Origin: Nitratifractor sp.
Lineage (GTDB): Bacteria; Campylobacterota; Campylobacteria; Campylobacterales; Sulfurovaceae
DNA: 10,686 nt
Direction of reading: 5' to 3'
Assembly (NCBI GenBank): GCA_024762845.1
Contig: JANTGQ010000032.1
Coordinates: 1 to 10,686 of the forward strand
Positions 1 through 6,084 of the stretch are shown in pieces; positions within the stretch are counted from its first letter, which is position 1; every line of letters starts with the position of its first letter. Made by a program: the position numbers and the translations under genes. The notes below the pieces were generated by a model. The model had not been told where the DNA came from. It ran no database searches and saw only the letters and a list, made by a program, of their open reading frames with translations.

Positions 1-71
1 TTCCAGAAATTACTACAGAGCCAAACTACGAAGAGGCATTAGAAGCTGCAAAAGCTGCTGCTAACGCATAA
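1..71 (+). CDS. C-terminal end of an unidentified protein
   Basis: An open frame enters from the left edge (first full codon at 3) and stops at TAA 69-71. The 22 visible residues end in NYEEALEAAKAAANA, an acidic and alanine-rich tail that looks helical. Codon use resembles the rest of the window, so I take it as a real gene end rather than chance. Nothing visible identifies the family. It is followed at once by hairpins (82-98 onward) that may mark the end of its transcript. The gene lies on the same strand as the L,D-transpeptidase 437 bases downstream, but the RNA-like region and promoter in between argue for separate transcription. Confidence 0.6.
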   Translation, partial: PEITTEPNYEEALEAAKAAANA

Positions 72-81
72 TTATACGAGA

Positions 82-98
82 TGAGACTTTTTGTCTCG
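82..98 (+). terminator. Possible hairpin terminator after the left-edge gene
   Basis: TGAGAC (82-87) pairs with GTCTCG (93-98, outermost pair G-U), leaving a T5 loop, 10 bases after the stop codon of the left-edge gene. No T-run follows the stem, so it is not a textbook intrinsic terminator. It could instead protect the 3' end or belong to a larger fold. Position is the main support. Confidence 0.3.
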
Positions 99-217
99 CT
101 CCTCTGTACTCAAAAGTATATATAAACTTCATTCGTGAACTTTAAATGTGCTTTTCAAGGCACAGAGGGTGTATTAAAAAATATCCTTTCTTATTGAAAT
201 AAATTAACAAAATCTTT

Positions 218-233
218 GAGGCTTTTTTGCCTC
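218..233. terminator. GAGGC-T6-GCCTC hairpin, possible terminator
   Basis: This is a perfect 5-bp stem around six T residues and closely mimics the hairpin at 82-98 in design (GAG-R-C, T-loop, G-Y-CTC). On the + strand no T-run follows. On the - strand the loop is A6 and the stem is followed by AAAGATTTT. It may insulate the downstream promoter. Its strand and function are undecided. Confidence 0.3.
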
Positions 234-251
234 TAACCTCTCTAAAAACAC

Positions 252-285
252 CCTTTTTTTTAACTCTTTTTGTTAGAATATAGCA
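252..285 (+). promoter_or_regulatory. Sigma70-type promoter, Campylobacterota style
   Basis: A T8 run (about 253-261) and a T5 run (267-271) lead into G-T-TAGAAT, giving TTTTTGTTAGAAT with the -10 hexamer at 274-279. Campylobacterota housekeeping promoters typically have a strong extended -10 with a preceding TTTTTG and phased T-runs in place of a clear -35, and this fits. The predicted start is about 285-287, just upstream of the self-complementary region. The transcript would be the rod-shaped RNA, with or without read-through into the L,D-transpeptidase gene. Confidence 0.6.
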
Positions 286-480
286 CTCAATTCGTTAAAC
301 CCGGAATATACATTAGAGATTGCTGAACTCTACACAAACCATTACACTGTAGGCACTTACGGAGAAACTATCGATGCACCTATGGGTGCACCTTAAGTTT
401 TCCGCAAATACCTACAGCACAAGCATTTGGCAGATTTCAAGCAATTCTAATACGAAATCTGGGTTAAAGTATTAGAATTA
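285..480 (+). ncRNA. Candidate structured RNA, long rod with central bubble (6S-like layout)
   Basis: Nested complementary segments are seen directly. (1) AACCCGGA 298-305 pairs with TCTGGGTT 458-465, one G-U. (2) After a 7x7 internal loop, 313-331 pairs with 432-450: 17 pairs with bulges at G318 and A439 and one C-T mismatch. (3) After a 15/14-base central bubble (332-346 and 418-431), CTGTAGG 347-353 pairs with CCTACAG 411-417. (4) After a 6x6 loop, CGGAgAAAC 360-368 pairs with GTTTTCCG 397-404, with G364 bulged. (5) After another 6x6 loop, TGCACC 375-380 pairs with GGTGCA 385-390 around a TATG loop. AATTC 289-293 and GAATT 475-479 may add an outer clamp. About 46 nested pairs in 170 bases is far beyond what I expect by chance. 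Length, terminal stem, central bubble and apical stem match the plan of 6S RNA, the RNA polymerase decoy. I see no sequence signature proving that identity. The alternative is a cis-acting leader of the following gene. Confidence 0.6.
443..479 (+). repeat. 11-bp perfect inverted repeat overlapping the rod's 3' arm
   Basis: AATTCTAATAC (443-453) is exactly complementary to GTATTAGAATT (469-479) across a 15-base loop. The left arm also belongs to stem 2 of the rod and the loop contains the 3' strand of stem 1, so this hairpin and the rod's basal part cannot coexist. A third option, AGATTTC 432-438 with GAAATCT 454-460, is perfect over 7 bp. No T-run follows, so it is not a standard terminator. 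It may be a refolding element or a 3' end processing signal. Confidence 0.5.
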
Positions 481-508
481 TGAATACAAATCCCAATAAA
501 GGCACAAT

Positions 509-1090
509 ATGAAAAAACTCTTACCATACATCTCTTTGCTCTTAATTGCTCTAAGCTTCACTGCGTGCGGACCTAGAGCACCATCTGGCGTAGTTGGTGG
601 ATACTACAGTAGCGAAGATTACAAAAACAAACCCGATGCAGTTTTTGATGCAGCCAGAGCAGCAGATAAAATTGTAGTCAAAAAGGCTGAGAGGAAAATG
701 TATATCTACAAAGATGGAAAAGTTATCAAGAGTTTTCCTGTCTCATTAGGTGCAAATGACCATTTTGGGAATAAAGTAAAAAGGGGTGATAAGCGCACAC
801 CAGTAGGAGGCTACTGCATTCTAAACAAGCGCCACCACCCTGTAAAATACCGTGCGATGACAATATCTTACCCAAATGCTCAAGATAGAGCAAAAGCGAA
901 ACGTTTAGGTGTTGACCCTGGCAGCATGATTACAATTCACGGGCAACCACACTGGAATGCAGATGGACACGGAGACAACTATACACTCTCTAAAGACTGG
1001 ACAGATGGCTGTGTTGCACTGACAAACAGCGACCTCGACTGGCTATGGGGAAGTGTACAACCAGGAACCGTAATCGAGATAGATGATTAA
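509..1090 (+). CDS. L,D-transpeptidase (YkuD family), predicted lipoprotein
   Basis: Predicted murein L,D-transpeptidase, 193 residues, acting on peptidoglycan stem peptides or attaching proteins to the wall. The N-terminus is a lipoprotein signal: two lysines, a hydrophobic run, then the lipobox FTAC with the lipid-bearing Cys at residue 20. The YkuD domain spans about 54-192. It carries the conserved His in the IHG motif (144), a second His in DGHGD (154) and the catalytic Cys in WTDGCVAL (168), so the active site is intact. The start at 509 is supported by AAAGG at 498-502. The stop overlaps the next gene by 8 bases, implying translational coupling. The long leader upstream is occupied by the rod-shaped RNA. 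Substrate specificity cannot be read from the sequence. Confidence 0.93.
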   Translation: MKKLLPYISLLLIALSFTACGPRAPSGVVGGYYSSEDYKNKPDAVFDAARAADKIVVKKAERKMYIYKDGKVIKSFPVSLGANDHFGNKVKRGDKRTPVGGYCILNKRHHPVKYRAMTISYPNAQDRAKAKRLGVDPGSMITIHGQPHWNADGHGDNYTLSKDWTDGCVALTNSDLDWLWGSVQPGTVIEIDD

Positions 1091-1460
1091 AAACTACACC
1101 CCAAAGCAGATAGAGAAGTACAAACGACAAAAATATATCAATCTGCTTACAAAGTGCACGAAAAACCTCTTTAGACTCTTTCGTAGTGAATCTACAGATT
1201 TCCCGACATACAAAACCCGTTTCTCTCTCTTGAAAAAAGAGCTTGACGAGCTTGACGAGATACGTTTAGATAGTGAACACTCCAGGCTTGTAACTGAGTA
1301 TATAGAGCAACTCTATAAACGCACAATTACAGACGCAACACTCAGCCCCGAAGAGTTTGAAGAGCTCAAGAAGAGTGAACTTACACAACTTAATAGACTC
1401 CAAAAGCTAAAAAACCAAAAAAAATATACAAAAACAAAGCATAAAAACAGTTTTTCCTAA
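1083..1460 (+). CDS. Small basic protein of unknown function
   Basis: I do not recognise this 125-residue protein. It is rich in Lys, Arg, Glu and Leu, has no signal peptide or membrane segment, and looks almost wholly helical. A central stretch (about residues 46-90) has heptad-like leucines alternating with acidic residues (FSLLKKELDELDEIRL). The C-terminal 25 residues are strongly basic (KNQKKYTKTKHKN) and might touch nucleic acid or an acidic partner. The ATG lies inside the last codons of the L,D-transpeptidase gene (8-base overlap) with only a weak purine stretch upstream, so translation is probably coupled. A cytoplasmic product co-expressed with a cell-wall enzyme is the only functional hint. 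Confidence 0.75.
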   Translation: MIKNYTPKQIEKYKRQKYINLLTKCTKNLFRLFRSESTDFPTYKTRFSLLKKELDELDEIRLDSEHSRLVTEYIEQLYKRTITDATLSPEEFEELKKSELTQLNRLQKLKNQKKYTKTKHKNSFS

Positions 1461-1534
1461 AATTTATTTTCTCCATTAATTCGAGCGCCTAAGACCCTGC
1501 CAGTCGTATTTTGCATATTATCTCTTCTTTAAAC

Positions 1535-1570
1535 ACTTTTTGGACATTTAATAATGTTAAAATATCTACA
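1535..1570 (+). promoter_or_regulatory. Likely promoter of the 351-residue gene
   Basis: The 132-base gap after the small basic gene contains a T-run (1536-1541) followed by an AT-rich stretch and GTTAAAATA, giving a -10-like TAAAAT at 1558-1563. The start site would be near 1570, leaving a leader of about 23 bases with the AGAGG ribosome site. The assignment is by eye and moderate. The earlier part of the gap (about 1482-1516) is more GC-rich than its surroundings, but I see no gene in it. Confidence 0.4.
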
Positions 1571-1592
1571 CTATTTTATTTAGAGGTACCAA

Positions 1593-2648
1593 GTGCGCAG
1601 TTTTTTCTCTCTTTTACTCTTGCCATATCTACTGTTTGCCGACTTTACAATAGTGTATAAACTAGATAGTAATACAAGCCAAGAGGTCAACTACAAAGAT
1701 GCACAGCATGTTCTCTTTACCTTCAGAGAGGGCAATACAATTTTTGAGAAACTCCTTATTAACAAAGAGGAGAAGTACCTCACTCTTTATGAAAACGGCA
1801 TAGAGAACCTCTATCAAATAGATGATAATATCTCAGAGCCAATATCCAAACAAGAGAGCGACCCAGCCAGCAGATATAAGCTACTCAAAGTAGAGTCAAG
1901 CTTTAGATTTCAAAATTTTCAAGCGCATATTTGGATTATTCAAGACAATGGGGCGCAATCGGTGGTTACAGTAAGTAAAGACCCACGCCTTGTAGATGCT
2001 GTTCATAAAACAATCATAGCGCTCAAAGAGCTACTTCCGGCCAACAAACAAGGAGATGCTGACATCTTTGATATGGGTAGAGGCTATATTCTTTTGGCAA
2101 AAGATAAACTGCAGCTACTCTCTTTTTCGCAAGAACCACTTGATCTTGCTCTCTTTAACACTAGTAATACACTCTCAAAAGAGCAGCAGGCAGAGTTTTC
2201 GCAAGAGACACAAAACTGTTTTCGCTCTCTTTGCTGTGGTCGTAAACATTTTAAGAGTAGAGCAATAACAGCAATGCTCAATAGTAAAGTTAATGGTTGG
2301 CAGCTCTCTCAAAGTGCCAAGTGTGAAAATATAGATAGCCAAAGTGGTTTAGAGAGTGCTCTTTATAAAAAAGACAAAAGCGTTATCGTAGCAGAGATGA
2401 CCACAGGAGACAATACCCTCTACGGTAAAATAGAGAGCCTCCAGGAGCAAGGGGTTGAAATTAACAATATTCAAAGAGTTAATGTAAACGGCTTTAAAGC
2501 ACTTAGTGCCTATCTGCCATTTTTAGATACTACAGTGGTTGATATTACTCTGCCAGATACAACACTCTCTATCTACCAAAAAGGGAAACAGGACCTTTTA
2601 CCTTTTGTTAAAAAATCAATAAAATTTAATGCACTCTCTAACTTCTAA
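1593..2648 (+). CDS. Secreted protein of unknown function with cysteine cluster
   Basis: This 351-residue product has a signal peptide (residues 1-16, hydrophobic core ending LLFA, then D), so it is periplasmic or outer-membrane associated. I do not recognise a family. The first 150 residues look beta-rich with alternating hydrophobic and charged positions. A Cys cluster CFRSLCCG sits at 209-216, with another Cys at 244, which could form disulfides or bind metal. The C-terminal third (about 260-345) has further strand-like segments. The start is GTG at 1593, preceded by AGAGG (1582-1586), and the signal peptide begins exactly there, which supports it. It has its own promoter and its stop overlaps that of mobA on the other strand by 4 bases. 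Confidence 0.85.
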   Translation: MRSFFSLLLLPYLLFADFTIVYKLDSNTSQEVNYKDAQHVLFTFREGNTIFEKLLINKEEKYLTLYENGIENLYQIDDNISEPISKQESDPASRYKLLKVESSFRFQNFQAHIWIIQDNGAQSVVTVSKDPRLVDAVHKTIIALKELLPANKQGDADIFDMGRGYILLAKDKLQLLSFSQEPLDLALFNTSNTLSKEQQAEFSQETQNCFRSLCCGRKHFKSRAITAMLNSKVNGWQLSQSAKCENIDSQSGLESALYKKDKSVIVAEMTTGDNTLYGKIESLQEQGVEINNIQRVNVNGFKALSAYLPFLDTTVVDITLPDTTLSIYQKGKQDLLPFVKKSIKFNALSNF

Positions 2649-3223
2649 AGCTCCCTATTAGCATATATCTCGAGAGCCTTTACGTATTCGCTCTCATAGT
2701 TGGTATTTAAAAAAGCATTTTCACTCTCTATCTGTAGTGCATGGTACGGCTCTCTTGCAATACACTCTCTCATGCTATGTCTCCCTGCTCTTAGCTGCTC
2801 TCGAAGAGTCTTGTAACACCTTTGCCTATAGATTGCTGCTGTTGGCTCAAGCCCCTCAGCGCTCTCAAAAAGATATACAGCACTCTCGGGCTGCTCTCTA
2901 TAGAGTTTTAGCAGCTTCTTTATGCTCTCTATATCCAGCAGAGGCATATCTACCGCAATTAAAAAAAAATCATCTTGTATCGTTTCAAAAATCGAAGCAG
3001 CTGCCAAGAGTGGAGAAGAGCTCTTCTCTTTATCAAGAATAAGCGGAGCTTCAAAATCAAACTTATCCTCTTTTGTGCTTATATAAACATTCTCAAACAG
3101 TATTGAGAGCCGTCTATATTGATACTCTGCAAGTGTAGGGTAGCCACCAAAAGGTAATAGGGCTTTGTCGCTACCCATTCTACTGCTTTTTCCACCAGCT
3201 AGAATAACAGCATTAGCCAACAT
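2645..3223 (-). CDS. mobA: Molybdenum cofactor guanylyltransferase MobA
   Basis: MobA joins GMP from GTP to molybdopterin-bound molybdenum, giving the guanine dinucleotide cofactor used by DMSO-reductase-family enzymes in the cytoplasm. At 192 residues the length is normal for the family. The nucleotide-binding signature LAGGKSSRMGSDKALLPF is at about 8-25. The metal-binding Asp is in AVDMPLL (about 94-100), and LEPTAAIYR (about 124-132) matches the family's later conserved block. The Rossmann-like alternation of strands and helices is clear. It is the last gene of the - strand run. Its start overlaps the end of the MFS gene by 11 bases, with GAGAG just upstream of the ATG. It ends tail-to-tail in the 351-residue gene with no clear terminator of its own. 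Confidence 0.92.
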   Translation of the reverse strand: MLANAVILAGGKSSRMGSDKALLPFGGYPTLAEYQYRRLSILFENVYISTKEDKFDFEAPLILDKEKSSSPLLAAASIFETIQDDFFLIAVDMPLLDIESIKKLLKLYREQPESAVYLFESAEGLEPTAAIYRQRCYKTLREQLRAGRHSMRECIAREPYHALQIESENAFLNTNYESEYVKALEIYANREL

Positions 3224-4361
3224 ACTCTCGTCTTTGCTTATGTACCCAAAGCAACAGAGCTGCCATTAAGGCTACAAATGACTCAAAAAGGAAAAGTCCA
3301 CTTGGAGACACTTTATAGATAAGCCCAGAAACTACGGCACCAACTGCGCCACCAAGCCCAAAACTGATACCCAAAAAGAATTGCTGCGCAAGCTGCTTTT
3401 GAGTGTAGAGGGTATAGACATAGGCAATAGCTGCAGTATAATAGAGTGCAAAACTCAAAGCATGGGTTGCCTGGGTGAGTAATACAATAGTAATACTCTG
3501 CGGATAGAGTGCTAAAAAGAACCAGCGAAATACTCCACTAAGTGTAGTAATAAAAATTAGTGTCAGCAAGGTATAATGTCTTAATAGTGGACCTTGAAAG
3601 ATGAGCATAACTATTTCACAGAGAACTCCAAAAATCCAGAAGTAGCTTACAATATCGAGTGCAATACCGTTACTTGTCTCATAGATTGTAAAGAAGTTAT
3701 AAAAGCCCCCAAAACTCAACTGAAAAAGAAAAACACTTAACCAAAACGCCCAATACTTCTTTAAAGAGAACTCCCTGTTCTCCTCTACGTCGATCTGCTC
3801 CTCTTTGCCTCGACTCTCATATTTCGATAAAGTATAGCCATAAATAAGTGTAAAAAAAGCAACACCAGACAAAAATAGCAGCGCCGTTATATAGCTGTTT
3901 AAAGTATTGCCCAAGACAAAAGCGATAATCGAAAAGCCAACAGAGCCCCAGAGTCGTATCTTGCCATATCTCTCTTTTCCTATACGCTCGAGAGCTATTG
4001 TCTCTGCAAATGGGAGTGCAGCGCCCATAGCACCACCATAGAGTAGATTCACAAAGAGAAATGCCCAAAAATTATTAATTGTTAGAAAGAAAAGCAGTGT
4101 TGTAAATAAAGTCGCAAAGAGTGATAAGACAAAGACTCTTCTATTGAGCTCTACAAAATGTTTAAAAACAAAAGGGAGAAAAAAGCGCATAAGTGGTGCT
4201 ACTGTATATATCATCCCTATATCTACGGCGCTGTAGCCTAGGTCTTTAAGCACTTTTGGCATAAATATAATATAGACACCAACCATAGCGAAGTAGAAGA
4301 AGTAAAACCCTCCTAATTGCAGCGCTACGGTGCCAAATGGGTTAAGACTCTTTATTCTCAT
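3213..4361 (-). CDS. MFS transporter (MFS_1-like / HcaT type)
   Basis: A 382-residue polytopic inner-membrane protein with about 12 hydrophobic helices, as expected for a major facilitator. The segment KIRLWGSVGFSIIAFVLG (about 136-153) is the RxWGSxGF motif seen in the MFS_1-like group that includes HcaT (phenylpropionate) and nucleoside/proton symporters. The N-terminal helix with FGTVALQLGGFYFFYFAM also fits that group. The substrate cannot be predicted. Members next to sulfur or cofactor genes in related bacteria are generally unassigned. The start at 4361 lies 20 bases inside the preceding RDD gene and has a weak ribosome site, so it is probably translationally coupled. A central hydrophilic loop (about 184-200, rich in Glu) separates the two six-helix halves. 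Confidence 0.88.
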   Translation of the reverse strand: MRIKSLNPFGTVALQLGGFYFFYFAMVGVYIIFMPKVLKDLGYSAVDIGMIYTVAPLMRFFLPFVFKHFVELNRRVFVLSLFATLFTTLLFFLTINNFWAFLFVNLLYGGAMGAALPFAETIALERIGKERYGKIRLWGSVGFSIIAFVLGNTLNSYITALLFLSGVAFFTLIYGYTLSKYESRGKEEQIDVEENREFSLKKYWAFWLSVFLFQLSFGGFYNFFTIYETSNGIALDIVSYFWIFGVLCEIVMLIFQGPLLRHYTLLTLIFITTLSGVFRWFFLALYPQSITIVLLTQATHALSFALYYTAAIAYVYTLYTQKQLAQQFFLGISFGLGGAVGAVVSGLIYKVSPSGLFLFESFVALMAALLLWVHKQRREYVG

Positions 4362-4827
4362 ATACCAGCGCAGTTCCTACAATCAAGTCGTGCAGATTCC
4401 TTGCATCTTTTCTAAAGAAGAGCACAATCCATCCAAAGAGTAAAAAGGTAAATTTAGAGAGAATTTGACGCAGTATAATTGTAGTAAATGGCGGCTTCTG
4501 CCCAGATGGTAAGAAAACCAGCTTTATTCCATACGCTTTCATCCCTGGCGTCTGAGCACTTTTAAACAAAAAGAGTATCTCTACAATTGCCAAAGGGAGC
4601 AAAATATAGATCCACCCTAACATTTTATGAGCCGCAAACCCCTCTCTTCCACTAAAGACAAGATAAAAAACTATATACATAATCGGCATCAGCAGCATAA
4701 AACTATCTGTTAAGAATGCCTTTATATAATCCCCTCTGCGCGCAAAACGAAAATGCTTTTTAGGCTCTTTAGGAGAACTCTTTATTACTTTCCCCTGTTT
4801 TGTCTCTCGAAAACGCTTCTTTGCCAT
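4342..4827 (-). CDS. RDD family membrane protein
   Basis: A 161-residue inner-membrane protein with a basic N-terminal tail (about 1-32, many Lys and Arg). The RDD-type features follow: RRGDYIKAFLTD (about 30-41) entering the first hydrophobic helix, two more helices (about 69-88 and 122-138), and the closing KDARNLHDLIVGTALVY (about 140-156). That segment carries the family's conserved LHD and G-T. Function in this family is poorly known; some members influence ion or osmotic stress. Its ATG shares one A with the TAA of the GspF-type gene (TAATG), a classic stop-start coupling, and it overlaps the MFS gene by 20 bases. Confidence 0.87.
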   Translation of the reverse strand: MAKKRFRETKQGKVIKSSPKEPKKHFRFARRGDYIKAFLTDSFMLLMPIMYIVFYLVFSGREGFAAHKMLGWIYILLPLAIVEILFLFKSAQTPGMKAYGIKLVFLPSGQKPPFTTIILRQILSKFTFLLFGWIVLFFRKDARNLHDLIVGTALVYENKES

Positions 4828-6047
4828 TAGTGTTGTGCCCCTAGACTCATGCTGAATATCGGCAGTAACATTGCCAAAACAATTGTTCCGACAATTGCAC
4901 CGATAAAGAGCATCATAAATGGCTCCATAAGACTTAGGAGTACTTTTATCTTATCTTTGTTCTCTTCGTTATAGAGTTTTGCGATACTCTTTAAGATAGA
5001 AGCAACGCTACTGCTCTCTTCACCAAGCGCAAGCGACTGCATAAAGTTTTTCTTTGGCTTTACCCCTTTGGTGCGAAAGAGTGCAACAGAGAGTTTGTTC
5101 CCCTCTACAACTTTTGCTGAGGCTCTATCGAAAAGCTCCCGCAGTGCGCTATTGTTAAAAGTTGTTGACGCCAACTGAACAGCCTGAGCATATGATACAC
5201 CAGAATCGAGCATCAATGCTAGAATATAGCTAAACCGCCCCAGCTCATAGTTTTGTAAAATATTGCCAATAACAGGAATCTTTAATAACATAGAATCAAT
5301 CAGCTTTCTAAAAGATCCAATTTTTGCATAGCTAAACTGCAAAAGCGCAACCAAAGCAATAAGAAAAATCAAAACATGCAGCCAGTAGTGGGTAAAGAAG
5401 TCACTCATCCCCAAAACAATAGTAGTAATTGTCGGCAATTTCTGCCCTGTATCTTCAAATATTTGGGTAATCTTTGGCACAACAAAGGTTATTAAAAACG
5501 CTGTCATCCCAATTGCAACCAAGAATATAAAAGAGGGGTAGATCATCGCATTGGTAGCTTGCTTCTTTACCTCGCCTTGGGAGGAGAAAAAATCTCCCAT
5601 AGTCGATAACACTGCACCCATCTTTCCACTCTGCCCCGATACATTAATACTCTGCAAAAAGAAATCTGGCAACTCATAGACACTTTGGGAGTTAAGCGCA
5701 ACATAGAGCGACTTCCCCTCCTCTACCATCTTCTTGACCTCTTCTATAAAAGAGGCATACTTCTTTTCGCCCTTATGCTGGTTGTGCATAAGTTTCAGTG
5801 CTGTTACAATGGTCATACCGGAGTCAATATAGCTTGAGAGCTCTTTTGAGAAGGCACTCATAAGTGTACCGCTCATTGGACGTTTTTTAACACTTGTCAA
5901 AAGCGACGTACCACCGCCCTCTTCGAGGTTTTGATAAAATATTCCCTGAGACTTTAGTATCTGCTTCGCTTCATTAAAGCTACCGGCAACTATGACACCT
6001 TTGACTCTTTTACCCGATGCGTTTAAACCCTTGTACTTATACTGCAT
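4827..6047 (-). CDS. Type II secretion / type IV pilus inner-membrane protein, GspF/PilC family
   Basis: This 406-residue protein has the full GspF/PilC layout: an N-terminal cytoplasmic YKYKGLNASGKRVKG segment (3-17), two T2SSF domains (about 65-190 and 270-393) and three membrane helices (about 168-190, 217-237, 370-395). The closing EPFMMLFIGAIVGTIVLAML is highly typical. Such proteins anchor the assembly platform on which an ATPase builds a pseudopilus or pilus. Both halves are intact and the length is normal, so it is not a relic. Its usual partners (GspE ATPase, GspD secretin, pseudopilins) are absent from this window. The start at 6047 has CAGG upstream. Whether it serves secretion, pili or transformation cannot be told here. 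Confidence 0.92.
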   Translation of the reverse strand: MQYKYKGLNASGKRVKGVIVAGSFNEAKQILKSQGIFYQNLEEGGGTSLLTSVKKRPMSGTLMSAFSKELSSYIDSGMTIVTALKLMHNQHKGEKKYASFIEEVKKMVEEGKSLYVALNSQSVYELPDFFLQSINVSGQSGKMGAVLSTMGDFFSSQGEVKKQATNAMIYPSFIFLVAIGMTAFLITFVVPKITQIFEDTGQKLPTITTIVLGMSDFFTHYWLHVLIFLIALVALLQFSYAKIGSFRKLIDSMLLKIPVIGNILQNYELGRFSYILALMLDSGVSYAQAVQLASTTFNNSALRELFDRASAKVVEGNKLSVALFRTKGVKPKKNFMQSLALGEESSSVASILKSIAKLYNEENKDKIKVLLSLMEPFMMLFIGAIVGTIVLAMLLPIFSMSLGAQH

Positions 6048-6084
6048 AGCATACCTGTTATTTTTTTATAGATTATATTTTAAT

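Larger units (their letters stand above)
72..284. other. Intergenic stretch with several hairpins, no gene seen
   Basis: No open frame with a plausible start and ribosome site is present. The stretch is AT-rich and contains a chain of small inverted repeats: TGAGAC/GTCTCG around T5 (82-98), TACT/AGTA around CAAA (107-118), TAAAcTTCA/TGAAcTTTA around a TTCG loop with one C-C mismatch (123-144), GTGCTT/AGGCAC around TTCA (148-163, one G-U), and GAGGC/GCCTC around T6 (218-233). CCTCT (101-105) and AGAGG (164-168) could close a multibranch junction over the middle hairpins. It then runs into a T-rich promoter. This may be a structured 3' UTR, a terminator region or a small RNA. Confidence 0.4.

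Noticed and set aside
101..168. Cloverleaf-like arrangement suggestive of a tRNA
   Set aside because: Arm lengths and loops do not fit: there is no 7-base T loop with TTCRA, no D-arm consensus and no acceptor stem of the right size. It is kept only as generic hairpins.
277..393. Open frame through the rod RNA reading like protein (includes LEIAELYTNHYTVGTYGE), with coding-like triplets continuing past two TAA stops to about 483
   Set aside because: There is no start codon or ribosome site, and stops interrupt the longer reading. The same bases are explained better by five nested complementary stems. A decayed gene fragment is still possible, and a protein search of the three-part translation would settle it.
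1482..1516. GC-richer patch containing TTCGAGCGCC, reminiscent of a tRNA T-arm
   Set aside because: No matching arms or acceptor stem surround it; it is too short to support a tRNA or a remnant.
2672..2695. GAGAGC/GCTCTC 6-bp inverted repeat near the convergent gene ends, as a possible terminator
   Set aside because: It lies within mobA coding sequence, has a 12-base loop and no following T-run on either strand.
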